Shown: positions 26,115 to 38,400 of the stretch, one piece after another
How the letters are laid out: each line of letters opens with the position of its first letter
Position numbering within the stretch: position 1 is the first letter of the stretch
Source: Klebsormidium nitens
Lineage: Eukaryota; Streptophyta; Klebsormidiophyceae; Klebsormidiales; Klebsormidiaceae
Direction of reading: 5' to 3'
DNA length: 64,000 nt
Assembly (NCBI GenBank): GCA_000708835.1
Contig: DF236971.1
Coordinates: forward strand, 242,733 to 306,732
Translations under genes and position numbers: made by a program
The notes under the pieces: model-generated
What the model saw: only the letters and a program-made list of their open reading frames with translations
Database searches by the model: none
What the model was told of the DNA's origin: nothing

Positions 26115-26612
26115 TGGTTGTGAACCTCGGACTACAGTATTCTTCATAAGGAGACAATGAAATGCTTCTATGAAAACAACCAAGCGAATGTTCCGCTTTC
26201 CTTCAATTTAGCTTCCCGTGTTTTGAGCCTTCAAAACAGGTCTAAGCTTCCCGTGTTCCTAGTCTTCGAACTAGTTCTTCAAGGGTATCCACTTACCGTG
26301 GCGCCAAACGCCGGGAATCTTTGAAGGTGAAATGCTCAAGGAATGTGCAGAAAGCCTCCGAGGATCGCTGGTCCCAAAAAGCTGAATGAGGTAACGAGCA
26401 CTAAAGACAAAATCAATTTCCTGTCGCTTCCTCGTACTGGTCGCAGCTTCAGCCGGTCGTGTCGCTGTTTCAGAGAGGTTGTTTTCCTGCGTTTCGGCAT
26501 GTGATCTAAATCCTCTTTCTTCGTGGACTCTTTCTTGGCCAGTCTTTACTTTGCAGGTCCTTTAGTAGAGCAACGCCGCAACCCAAGACCGAGAGCCCAT
26601 CCCTTTGTAGAT
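26115..26612. other. No gene recognised
   Basis: Between the stop of the BtuF-like gene and the first Met of the small ORF at 26613. An upstream exon of that ORF could lie here but I could not identify one. Confidence 0.35.
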
Positions 26613-26981
26613 ATGGACCAGAAGCTACACGGCTCTGCTCGACCACCTAGAACGATCTCAGCCAGTCCATTGGAAGACGAAACCGACTACTTTCTGCATT
26701 TGCAGGCTTCGAGGCAGTCTCGGGCAGCCCCGGTCGCCCTGCTGGCGTTCTTCGACCAGACGACGGGCTTTCTCACAGTGCCACGTGGCACGAAGCCGTC
26801 CCCCGGGCACGAGACGACTCTCTACCGGGTCATGGACATGTCACACGAAACCGGGCTGCCCCTTCTGGCGGTCCCTGCGACGGACAACTTTGAGGAAGCT
26901 TTGAAGAAAGCGATTGCGGACTGTCAGGTTATGGTCCGGAATGCGGGACGCCTTACCATCGGACAGGGCGTGATTGGCTGA
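26613..26981 (+). CDS. Small hypothetical protein (possibly the last exon of a larger gene)
   Basis: The open frame has the GC-rich third positions typical of the window's exons and gives 122 aa from the first Met at 26613. No family is recognised. The segment from about residue 32 is preceded by tttctgcatttgcag, which resembles a splice acceptor, so the coding exon may really begin at 26706 with the 5' part elsewhere. The protein is soluble-looking, with an Ala/Leu-rich start (VALLAFFDQTTGFLTVPRG) and a helical Glu/Lys segment. Function is unknown. Confidence 0.45.
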   Translation: MDQKLHGSARPPRTISASPLEDETDYFLHLQASRQSRAAPVALLAFFDQTTGFLTVPRGTKPSPGHETTLYRVMDMSHETGLPLLAVPATDNFEEALKKAIADCQVMVRNAGRLTIGQGVIG

Positions 26982-28230
26982 GCGTTTCTACTTCTCAAGA
27001 AGCGACTGACTTTTGCAAAAGCATAACAAGTGTTCTGCTCACTGAAAGAGGATCGCCTGATATGAATCTCTATTGCGCAAGTCATGAAATAGCTCGACAT
27101 CTCAATGTGAGATACACAGAGGTTGTGCTTGATTGCTAAGGTTTTTCATTGTCGCAGAGAGTTTTACCCCAATAGTGGATGCTTGCATAGAGATTTTTGG
27201 CGTGCAGACAAAGTTCCATACATGAGCATCACTCGATCCTCATGTCCATAGACTTAGTACTGCTTTAGCCCCTCTCTAGGCCTTTAGTAGCCAGGTATCA
27301 TGTGCTTCAAGGAATACTGCATGAGACTCAGTATTCGGTGAATAAAAGTTGCTCAATGTAGGAGTTTCCGGTCGCATGTTGAAATCATGCATGATCCTGT
27401 TTTCTGATTCTGATCATGCACGCCTTTGATGCGCACGTCGGCTTCAAGACAATTGCAACCATCCGACCTTGCCCAAATGTGCCAAAATGTCCGAGCTACC
27501 CGGATGGTCAGACGCCGAAGGCCGAGACCATGACGGTTGTGGTCTCTTTTCGTTTTCGCCGTAGCAAAATACTCTAAGGCCTAAGGCTTCTCATGGCATA
27601 CATATGTGGTTTGTGTTTCTTCTACTTCTACTTCTTCTTCTACTAGTGCTTTTGTGTACTCCACTTAACATTTGCAATGCCGGCCTTGCACCGTACCCAC
27701 CATTGCTACATTGTCCTCAAGACACACTACATTCTCCTTCTCTCCTCGATCAACACGTACACACTCTCTAAAAATCGTACAAGCTGCTCAGCATGTCAGC
27801 AATGTACTTGGGGGATTGGGTGGATTGGGGACTGCAAATTGGAATTGGAGATTGGGTGACATGGCGACTTGCTACGCTGGGGGCCAGCCCGCCTGCAGTC
27901 TGATAACGTCGGTGCATTATGCATTGCATGCATGGCATTTAGTAGCTACTGACCCTGAACCGTTCGATGATGTCCCTGACTCGCTCGATGGAAGGTGGTG
28001 CATGCACTCGGGATCCGCTGCTGCATGCGACTGTCGCTGCTTGCTGATTTGCGGGTCACGTGGCCCCTAGCTAAGCAAGCGAGGAATCCGAGGATGCCGA
28101 CAGGCTACAATGGCGTTCGAGTTCACAGTGGTGAGAAGTCTCGGATCCCTTTAGAGCTCAAGCTCTGGTGGTGAATGCAGATCAAGCCCTTCAGGGTTCA
28201 TTTTTGTAGGGGGAGGAATATGAGTTAGAG
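26982..28230. other. No gene recognised
   Basis: Intergenic and promoter region for the gene starting at 28231. A pyrimidine-rich CTTCTACTTCT microrepeat lies near 27615-27645. An imperfect inverted repeat TGCATGATC…GATCATGCA sits near 27388-27420. Nothing else is supported. Confidence 0.4.
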
Positions 28231-31200
28231 ATGGTCGTTCAGGCCTTGGCAGTGGGGCGCCCGCTAGGGGCCGCCCCTGGAGCAATTAGGAGCTTTGTCA
28301 GGGCGCTGCATGCGAGGTACGGCGCTTCCTGACGTTCCTCTCCTCTGTTTCATATCACTAGGAACCTTTTTTTGAACCTTTGAGGACTTAATTGGCTCCC
28401 GTACGCACTGCATGCTTACTGCATGCTTACTGCGTCATTCCAGGGCAGCCATCGCTGCAACTGGTGATGATTGCAGCATAAGGGGTTGCAAATATTGTGG
28501 TCTCTTCTCCTTTGTACTTCTGATCTGTGGAGGAGCTGTAACAAGCAAGGTCTTTCAAAGCATTGTCAAGTCAGCTCGAGTGCCATTCTGAGGTTTCCAA
28601 GCCAGTGGACAGTTCTAGTATTCTATCTTTTGTTTTGACAGTCAAGCTTGGCAAGTTTACTTGATTGATCTGTGCCCCTTCAAAGCGGTGCTAGAAACAC
28701 CATGTGGGCTGTCCAGATGCAGCCAAGATAGACAGATCTAGAAACATTACGTGGCACTCCTGTCTGGGAGTTGTAGCCCATTGGAGATCTTCCAAATAGG
28801 CAGAGCCTACTATATCCACAAATCTTAGGGCAAGAATTTCAGCACTGCAGCAGTTTTGAGGAGTGAGCTGATTAACATTGAAAGTGTGAATGCTGGGTTT
28901 TTGCACCGTCAACTGTCTTGACTACCTTGACAGAAGGGGTTTTTTCAAATGGTTGGATGTTGGTCGTTGCGCCAAAGTAGTCTTCAATTAGACTGTTAGT
29001 TGACCATCTACATTTGTCCTCGGACGTTTCATGGTTCCAGTCATTTGGTCTGGATTGCTTTGCAAAATCCGTATTGAAAGCTAAGTAGGAAGCTGCTAAA
29101 CAGAGATTGTCTCGTTTCGTCTCCAACAAGCGCTTTGTCACCCTCACTCTTGTTCCTCTGCTCCTGTTTTTCAGGCCCCTTCCAGTCCCCAGTGCCCGAA
29201 GACTCCCAAGTGTTAGACCTGCTTCCCGCGTCTATGCTTCTTCTCATTTACGCCCCACCAAGCCCTTTCTCAAGCGCTTACACTTTCGGGAGTCAGCCCC
29301 TTTGAACACCCAAATCATGAGGCGTTTTGCACTGCGCGCGGGTTCGAACAAGGGTGGGAACACGCCCGTCGATGAGAAAAGGGCCCCCGACGGCTCGCCC
29401 CCGAAGGAGGAAGCGGATCGGAGACTGCAGCAGGAGGGGGAGGGATGGTGGAAGACGGAACCGGAAAAGAAAGGGGAAACGGACGCCATGGTCACATGGC
29501 CCTCGGAAAAGATTACCGAGGTCTGGAAGGTGTTTTTCAAGCCCAACATGGGGTACACCGACACGTTCGGGTTTTCGGTGCCGATGCGTAAAACGGACGA
29601 CAACGTGAGTACCATAGTTCTTTGGGGCGTCCTGGTTGCGGCATCGGGAGATTGGCTGATTATCAATGTCTGATTTGTTTTTGGAGCGCAGCCTTTCTTT
29701 GCTCTAGTCCTCTGCGGGCTTTTCTAGACTTCTTGATGTGCGATCAGAGAGTCAATTTTGATGGTTGGGCGGAAGAAAGCTTGCAAGCAGAGGCAATCAA
29801 GCTGTGAAGAAGCCCCTGCGTGGTTGCTCGGGAGACCTTCTCTGAACGCCATTTCCGTCGGGCGACGATGATCTGTAGCTCGAACAGAGCGAAAAGGCGG
29901 AAGAATGATGAGCTTTTGGAGATTTTCAGACGAATTGTTTGCGAAGGACCGAGTTGAAGCAACCAGGTTCGGTCGCCCTCCCTCTATCGAAGTCTGCAAA
30001 GTCTTTTCCTGTATTTACTCGACTCACTGTGCTTGTGCCTTCCTCGAGTTCTTTGAGATACGACACTGCAACGTCCTTCTTGCCCTTACCTCCTCTGTTG
30101 CATGTCAATCTCAATCCCTTCAGATCCCCTCCTCCATTAATTTCAGATATTATTCACTTTCTCAGATGAACGGCGTTTGTGGTGCCTTCCCTTAACACGA
30201 GCCTCTGGAGTTTCCAAAGACGGAATCATATCCGCAATTCAGTTCCCCCCTGCATCCACAGAAAACGGAATCAGATTCGTTAAGCTGGCTTCTGACTTCT
30301 TTTACGTGGTGCAGCGCTCCCCCGAGGAGCGTGCAGCGGCTAGGGCGCGTGCGGCGGAGGCCGCTGTCAACATCGACGATGCGGAGCGCAGGCGGCGCAT
30401 GCTCCTGGGGCTGATTCTCCTGGTGAGTGACGTCACTTGAAGTGCACTCGGTAACCTCCACGAAGTCTTTGACAGCAGTAGATAAGGACACCAGAGTTGT
30501 TAATAGCCTCATCATGCCTGCTCCATTCTCCCCTAAACCGAAGCAGCCGTGGTAATTTTCTTTGATACGCGTCTTGAAATGAACAATATCTGTTGGGTGT
30601 GTCAGCCGGATCCACTTGGGCCGAATGTAATGCTCGATCAAAGGACTCTTCTCGTGCTCGCCGTATGTTTTGAGGAGGTTGTCAGATTGAAATCTGGCGC
30701 TTCACTTGGTTTCTGTGAACAATCTTTCCGCAGCAATATCACCGTGATTTGCCCGAACAGCCGTATTCTCCGCTCGGTTTCGCTGTCTTAGTCTTCAAGG
30801 AGACAACTTGTCTGTTTTATGTTGGATTAGATTCACACTCCGTTGTTGGGTTTTAGTGCATCGGCTTGGAGCCGTTTACCTTCCTTCACAAGAACGATCG
30901 GGCCGGTTCCTTCTCCAACATGATAGGTCTGTGCATTCGGTTGCGTTCCCGTTCCGTTGTGCAGGGCGTGAGCGGAGTTATCGCCACGATCATGGTTCAA
31001 AACCGCGCGAGCCCGTGGGAGCGTTTGTATATTCTGCCCATCTTCTTCCTGGGCGGCGCCGAGTTCGTGTCCGGTCTGACGGGTCTCTGATCCATAGCCT
31101 TTGTAAGTTTCTCTTAGCCCGAAAACGCTTTTGTTGTTGTTGTAGAAAGTGTCTGTAAGTTTCTTCGGCCTCAATAAGTTCTCGTTCTTTTAGGCAGTGA

Positions 31201-32841
31201 TCGCTTGTCTCCGGTTTGACGGGTCTCTGATCCATAGCCTTTGTAAGCTTCTTCACCCTCGCATCAAAAAGCCCTCGTTGTTCCAGGAAGTGATTGCTTG
31301 TCTCTGATTTGACGGGTCTCTGATCCATAGCCTTTGTGAGTTTCTTCAGTCTTCGAAAGCTCTTGTCGCTCAGGGACTTGCTTCTTTGCTCCCGCCTTAC
31401 GGTTCCTTGAGTTATCGCGGTTGAGACTTTTCTCAGCCCCAGAGATCTCTTGTGCCCTACTGCACTAGTGGTCGCGGGGATTTCAAAAATGTGGTGGAAA
31501 GCCTTGCGTAGTGGCCGTCGATATATCTCGACATTGAAGGTACCCGTGCTACAGTATCTGCCAAAAGACTTGCTTTGCCTGTATCTACGATTCGCTCGTC
31601 CGAAAACGAAAGCGATAGGTCGTTTTTGGCTCTTCCTTGCGCCGAAAGCCAAACCTTTTTAAAAGCTGAGGCCTTGTCAAGCGCGTCGTTATCAGGAATG
31701 CCTCTCATTTCGCGGATGGTACTGTTGCTGACAAATTCATCGCCGTTTTCAAAAGAGGCACCGCTACAAGAGGGACTTCAGTGCTCAGCGGCGAGTCGCC
31801 AAAATGAAGCCTTTGGAATTGAATCCTGACTTCCTCTAGTCAAGCTTTCTGAACGTGGATTTGTGTCCACTGCAGGCCAGTGTCTGGGATGTGGACGGCA
31901 CTGGCATGCAAAAGGTGGACGACCCGGCGGTCGATATGCGCATTCGGAAGGTGGGTTAACCTCAGAACCTCAAAACCCGGATCCGGAACTTAGAAAACTC
32001 TAGAACTCCAAAAGCCTTAAAGCTCATCAGCCTTAGCTGCGTGTAGCAGTTTGCCTACTGAACATCGTTTGCTGACGAGCAGAAGTTGAACCATGTCACC
32101 AGTTCTTTCATCGAGCGACGCAGATGCTTTCAGCAATTTGCCGGCTCATCATCGTCTGCTTTTAGGAAAGCTGAGCGAGTTTGTCCTGGTCATCTTGTAA
32201 TCCGATATGTGACTGTTCTCGGCTGATCGCGCTTGCTTGTTTTTAGAATGTTGTCGCGTGGTTGCACCCATTATTGCGGATGAGAAAGCCCCCGTAAAGG
32301 CAAATCAAAGCTGTCCATCGTGGTCCATCTCACAAAATCCGTGGTTCAAGCTTCTGTAGGACGAGTACTCTGGAGGAGCGCGTGTGGGAAGTCAGAAAGC
32401 AAACTGCCGTTCTAACCAATCTAGAATTTTGTGCAATATTATCTGGAGTTTTCTCCGTTTTGAAGGAGTCAACGTGAGCAATTCCTCTCGTGTCCCTGGA
32501 CGAACATTATTTATTTCCTCCTTTAAGCAATTGACGTGCGCCGCCCACAAAGCGTTTCTGATCCGAGTAACTGTAGCGAACTGCTCAAAGTAACGCCTTT
32601 CTCCGTCACTCTGCAGAAAGTGGTTGTCTTCGTACTAAGCTACTCCCTTCTCTGTCTCCTGGTTGTCGGGCCATTTGCTTTTTGGTCACTGTAACCCGGT
32701 TGGAGGGTCGAGATTTAGAGAAGATGTATGTAGACGCCTCAAAGCTAGTGTTTTCTGGTGCAGAAAGTGGTTGGTTTCGTCTCGTTTGGGGCGGTGGCTT
32801 CGCTGTTCGTTATTGGGGCGTTCTGCTTCTACCCGCTCTGA
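28231..32841 (+). CDS. Predicted chloroplast membrane protein of unknown function
   Basis: Exons 28231-28316, 29175-29604, 30315-30422, 30965-(31066 or 31090), 31876-31950 and 32764-32841. The first 60 or so residues (MVVQALAVGRPLG…, Arg/Ser/Pro-rich, basic) look like a chloroplast transit peptide. The first three introns join with matching phase at strong sites. A charged region follows (WWKTEPEKKGE, KVFFKPNMGYTDTFGF), then an Ala/Arg helix (PEERAAARARAAEAAVN) and three hydrophobic segments: LLGLILLGVSGVIATIM, LYILPIFFLGG and VVGFVSFGAVASLFVIGAF. Exon 4 is the problem: read through, it hits TGA at 31088. To reach exons 5 and 6 it must splice earlier, for example at TTC|GTGTCC (31066), giving about 292 aa; otherwise the protein stops after about 249 aa. 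I do not recognise the family. Confidence 0.75.
31073..31345 (+). repeat. Three tandem copies of the exon 4 3' edge
   Basis: The block TTGACGGGTCTCTGATCC-ATAGCCTTTGT(a/g)AG occurs at 31076 (attached to the real exon), 31216 and 31310. Only a few bases differ between copies, and each keeps a GTAAG/GTGAG donor-like end. Spacing is about 140 and 94 bp. Confidence 0.85.
32610..32640 (+). repeat. Copy of exon 6 5' edge in intron 5
   Basis: ctgcagaaagtggttg followed by tcttcgt at 32611-32635 repeats the acceptor and first bases of exon 6 (tgcagaaagtggttggtttcgt at 32760-32782), about 148 bp upstream of it. Only some 20-25 bp are shared. Confidence 0.6.
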
Positions 32842-33764
32842 TAGAGGTCTCGTGACCAGTAGCTTGCATGACTCGGTGCGGTAGGCAGCGTAATCCTAAC
32901 CCCCATGACTGCTTCTCCCGAAAAGAGCTCGTTTCTTGGGAAAAGCACGAACTCGGTTAGGATTACCTGACCAGCTGCAAGTGGGTTAGTGCAAGCTAGG
33001 AAAGTGAAAAGTTGGCAGACAGTCTTGTACGATAGTCAATTTAATAAATGAATCAACCTACCATTTTTCAAAAGCCTCCCTATCCTCAAGCTGGCAGTCC
33101 AACGGTTCCTGAAGTACCGGCAATCTGTGCGAGTTGCTCGCAAGTGTGGGTATCCCACCAGTGAGGGTGAATACAATTAGATTGCTGCTTGCATAGATGC
33201 ATATGTTCGCGATGACATAATCTTCGACGTCTTGATACATTGAACAGAATTTGTTATCCTTGCGTCTAATTGACCAAGTACACTGAAAGCATCTCATTGT
33301 TGAAATTATGGTTGTGGCAATATCAGCCCGATGTTAGGCCGGCAATTTGGATAGGTACATGACATTGCGCTGCATATGATGACGCGAATGTTAAACCATA
33401 CGGACGTACATCTATATGTGGTCAGCCTATTCACAACTTGGTCGGGCAGGTTCACGATTATGTGCATAGGGTGGATGACAGCAACTACTGTGGTACTTGC
33501 AATTTTCCCTGAGGTGTCCACTCATTGTTTGGAGGGCGTCGTCGATTCTTCCTCACATGCTCCCTCTAATCCGCTGTCTTGAAATTCAGAAGCCCTTACT
33601 TCTAATACTTTCTACTGAAGCAATCTTTTAAGTGTGGAATCGCTATCTACTCAGCTCTTTGTAGTATGCGGATTCCGGCTTCACGAGATGCTGAACGGAT
33701 TGGGACTCTGAGATAGATTTTCAAGCACAGCTTTCCTACCTTACAAGGTGCTTTGACAACAACC
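32842..33764. other. 3' region with an 11-bp inverted repeat
   Basis: Downstream of the plastid membrane gene. GTAATCCTAAC at 32890-32900 is matched by its exact complement at 32956-32966, separated by 55 nt, about 50 bp after the stop codon; it could form a stem at the mRNA 3' end. No gene is recognised in the remainder. Confidence 0.5.
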
Positions 33765-34805
33765 TTAGTACGGCGTACACATAAAGTCCGATAGATACAC
33801 CGTAGCACTTTTCTCATTGAGCGGCCCAGGGATTGCCCTGGACTTGGGATGGTAAACCCTCAATCTGATGACCGTGACTTCCGGTCCCGGGGTGGGGACA
33901 TCCCCGGCCGCGTAAGTCTTGCTGCTGAGGAGTAGGCCAGCCTGAGTGCCTCCCAGTAAACCTGCCCGGGGATCCACGTGAAGGAGACGAAGAGGGGGGG
34001 AGTCGATGTGGTAACGGGGGGTGTATACCATCTCTGCGGGCGGAAATAGTGTGCGGTTGAGGTCTAGGTTTAATGGGCTGATGTACAGTTCTGATGGCCT
34101 GTTCGGCATGTCGTCATTCGTTGGTTGATGGAGAGGGAACGCGGAGAAAAGCGGGTTAAATTTAAGAACGGACTGGCGGTTTGTGGGCGGTCTATGGACA
34201 ATGTGCTCCATTTGTGGCCAACCAGAAAGAGATTCGACGGCATCTCCTTCCAACTTGCAACAAAGTTTCCGGGAGACGAAGCGCGTTCCAGAACTCACTC
34301 AATCTTCAAAAAATAACTAAAGCAGAAAGGTCAGAGGCCTCAAAGAAACTTTCAAGTCTCGAACTCAAAATCACAACAAAAGATGGTGATCCGTGGATCT
34401 CGCCTGCAGGTGGCCAGTCGCATTGAACGGCTGAAGAACGAACTGGCGTTCGTCGGGTCCCTGGAGGAGACAAGCCGAAGCGGCCGAACTCGATGTCGAT
34501 CTCTCCGTGATTCTGCTCAGGATCTCCATGGCGTATGTGAACAGGCCGAGGATGACGTTGGTTTCGAGATACCCGACGTCAGACGTCACTGTCCACTCGT
34601 AGCTGCAATTACGGAACGGAAGATCATCGGAAAGCAGGTGAAGTGTCGCCTGAGGAACGAAGTCGAAGGTGGAGTTTATCGAGATTAGGACGGGTTGAGT
34701 ACCAGTCCAAATCCGAACAACACAGTTAAGCACGTCGGGAAAGGGGTTAAGAGCGGGAACACAGCCGATGGACGATCTACCCGAATTTTGATCGTTTAAA
34801 AACAA
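33765..34805 (-). other. Undecided minus-strand open frames
   Basis: Two long minus-strand open frames (34805-34371 and 34298-33765) have reasonable amino-acid composition but no recognised domain, no clear Met start and no convincing splice pair joining them. An overlapping plus-strand frame (34383-34688) is also open. A real gene is possible but not demonstrated. Confidence 0.3.
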
Positions 34806-35402
34806 TGATTGAATGCACTTGAACCTAAGCTGCTTTCTGCAGCCGGCCCAGTGGCATGCACCGGATCTCAGCGTGCTAAAATTAAGCTGTGCATGTGTCC
34901 CTTGGTATCTTGATCATTTGACAATCGTTTTTGTCATGCATGACCCTGTCTTCATTACAATCATTAGAAGGCTGGGTAGGCGCGTGCCGGCCTGCATAAG
35001 TATATGTGTAGTGACGGAAAGCAACCACCATGTATACGATCTGGAAGACTCGAGACTTGCGCAATCCTCTTCGAAAACATCTTTACCTGCATGCACGCAT
35101 CAATGCAGTTTAATGAGAAATTCATGTCCGGCCAATGGCATGCAACATTTGATAGGCGTTCCGATCGAAAAGGCTGCATCTTGAACCATCATGAAGACCA
35201 CCTCAAGCAGCTAGGCGGGCTGACTGATTTTGCCGATCCAAAGACAGCCATGTGGAAGTTCATGTCGCCAACCTGGTTTGATGTCTTTCCGCAACTCGCG
35301 GAAAGAGCGAAACAACATTATCGATACTCAACTTAACAATTTTATTGTTGCACAAATGATACCAGCGACCAAAATGGTGGGAGTGAAGCAAGCACTAAGA
35401 AC
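34806..35402. other. No gene recognised
   Basis: Intergenic DNA ahead of the 3' end of RGP1. No RNA gene, repeat or domain seen. Confidence 0.4.
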
Positions 35403-38400
35403 CTAGCGTAGGTCGTTTTCCTGCTCGCTCTCATCGACAGCGTCATCCTGCGGGGCTGGCACGTCCCCAAAGTCTAGCGTCTTCGGCGACCCCATTAGCG
35501 ACTTTGCACCGGGTGACGTCGCCTGGTAGCCGCCCTCCCGTTCCTTCCGCGCCGAGCCGCCCTCCCGCCGTTTCGTTGCGGCGGGTGCTTTTTCCGCTGC
35601 GAGTGGGGCGTGAACTAAAACCGGCATCGCCCATTCGGCCCTCTCGATCCTATCCTGCTGTGCCCGCCTATCTAGTTTCGCTCCGTCCGTTCGCGCCTGC
35701 GGCGACGCCAAAAACTCGAAGCGGAGCGTCCACTTGACGTCGACCAGGGGGGTCGTAAATGACTGTGGGGCGTCCCCCGGGATGGTGAAGATAAAGTGGG
35801 TGTGAATGAGGTCGGCGGACAGCTCGTGGTACTCGGTCTGTACCTTTGGGATGATTTGAGAACCGGAGGGGCCGCGGCGGGAGGGGTGCAGGAAGGACGG
35901 GGTGACGATTTCTTGCGTTTCGAGCGTCACTGACACCTGCGGATGGAGGGAGACAAGGACAGGGTCAGCAGAATCATAAACGCGGCGCAAAATGGTGAAT
36001 TCTTTAAAGCCAATCTGGTTGAGAAAGTCGAATGGGTGTCGAGATCTACGGAAGCAACCCACGAATCTGAACCGCAGCATCTCCGCATGGCCTCTTCAAA
36101 ACGTGGACAGAACAGAACAGAGGAGTAAACGCCGTTGTCCGACAGCCGCAACTTTGTAGGAGATCGTCTCGACATTCCGTCGACTACAGACTATGTCAGT
36201 CGGCATCAGTGTTAGGTTGGCTAGGGTGAAGCATGCCGTGTGTGTGAAGTCAGCTTTGTTCAAGAAACAATTCTTTGACTTGGTTCATTCCTATAGTCTT
36301 AATCTTCTGTTTGGGTAGCTCAGTTGGTTAGCGAAAAGGACTGAAAATCCTTGTGTCGGTGGTTCAAGTCCACTCCCAGACAAGAATGGCTCTTCTCGCC
36401 TTGCGTGGGAGCAGTCAATTATAGCTCTTACACTAGATGACCCCAGGTGACCAGAGCCCCGCCGGCACAAATCCGATACCGGGAGAGAAGACGAGAACAA
36501 GGAATCGGTAAGAACATGGACAGAGAAAGGGGCAGGAAAGGAAAATAGCAAACAGTCCGACCTTGAGACATCGCCGCTCGCCGGGCCGGTGGTCGCTGAA
36601 GTCTAGGGTTCCCGAGACTGCGTCCCCCAAAGTGTAAACAGGCTCCGGGTTTCGCGGAGAGAAGCGGACCAGCAACTGGTCCCCTATTCGGATGTTGTAC
36701 GTCCTGCAAAGAACGGCCGTCCATTGAGGACGCCACCGTCCGAATGTTTGAAAGCAAAGGTCCTCAAGTAAAAGCAATAAAAGATTGCAGTGTTGACGCA
36801 GCTCTTCCTCACTGCAGAAAGACTCAGGCAACGGAAAGCAACCTTCCAACCCATGCATCTCCGACGCTCCTTGTAACACACCAGACGCGTCTACTAAGAG
36901 ACAGAACAAATGCGCAGTGGATACATCCGCAAGTGCTAGCCGTCAGGTTAATTGCGCTGTGCATCGGACGGAAAGAAGCCCAGCGAGCGTCCATTTGAGC
37001 AGTCTCCAATCGAACTTCGACCGCGAAAAGAGGGCGTGAAGACGGCGCAATCCTGCAAGTACTCGGTCTTGGCAACCCGGTTTACAGAACCAAACAGGCG
37101 GCCGCTCTCTGCTTGAAAGGGTGAAGGAACCTCTTGAAAATGCTCAGTTACCTTCCCCTTATAGCGGAGAGCAAAGGCGAGGGGGGCGGGGAGGACATGT
37201 CGTCTGAGTCGTTCCGCGCTAAGATGCCCGGAGCGGGCGGAATGGGGGTGCTAGTGAAAGCGCGCAGGTCGAGGGAGCTGGCCCGCTCTAGTTCGGGGGT
37301 GCCGTTGCCGCTCTTGGACGCAATGGGGGCGTCCGCCAGCTCTGAGAGTTAGGGTGGGAGAGGATGAGGGAGATCTTTAAGCAGGACGTCCGGAGAGTTA
37401 CTAAAGATAATGTCCTGGCTTCCTTACTCGCGGTTCCTCTTCCTGATTCAATCAAATGATTTTCTTGTTTCTTCTTGCCAATTGGCATCCAGCGGAAACC
37501 CATACTGTGGACACTTACTTTCCTGAGGGGAATGAGAGGTGAGAACAGCAGTGGACTCCGTCACAGATCGGCAGAAGCAGTCTCAGGGCAGCCTTGGATG
37601 ACGAGAAGGACTCGACATCCCATTCTCGCCAAGCTCGCAAACCAGGGATTGATTCCCGGACGTTCAATGTTCTCGTGACGGTCTTAGAAGTCACTGGCAA
37701 AGCTCAACCCAGCAGTAAAGCAGGATGAGCGACGAGAGCGGGCACCCTTATGGCGTGGACCGTGGGGGACTGTTCCGTGGAGATAACAAGAAAACGAACA
37801 GACTCAAAAGAGTCGTGCCTTGACGTTGGAGGCCAGTTTCGGAGCACGTTGCACCAACTCTTGACAGGGACCAACAGACCGTGCTAGGAGCCACACAGCT
37901 TCACACCTTGCGAAAACACACTGCGATTGCCATTACATTCATTAGAGCCAGAATGAGCAGTCAAGCCGCGAACCAAAGCGCAGGCAAGAATGGACAAGCC
38001 GAAAATCTCAACGAAGGTTTCGAGAATAAAGTGGTTATACCTGTGCCGTTGGACTGCGTGCGGGATGCGGGGATGCTTTGCGACCCTCCTAGGAAGAAGG
38101 CTGAGGGGGATCCCCGTGAATCCAGTGGAGATCCGGGGGGGAAGGGTGTCCGGTCGACCGGCAAAGAAATTGCTCTCAAGGTTGGGGACTTGGCGGGGAC
38201 TTCTATAGGCTGCGAGGCGGAGGCTTCGTTTCGGGGGGGTGGATCACCGTCGTCTTCCTCCCCCCCGGAGAGGGCCTCGGCAGCAGCAATCCAATTCGAC
38301 CGGGCGGTCTTTTCGCGGCAGAGGATGCCAATCTCGACCGGGCTGGTCGGGACGATGCCTGGAGAATTGAAGTATCGGGTTATGAGTAAAAGAGAGCCCG

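Noticed and set aside
34690-34765. Sequence resembling a 5S rRNA core (ccgaac…cagttaagc)
   Set aside because: Only a short segment matches from memory; flanking helices of 5S rRNA are not present.
34371-34805. Minus-strand frame as first exon of a gene ending at 33765
   Set aside because: No clear Met, and no GT-AG pair joins it to the next frame with consistent phase.
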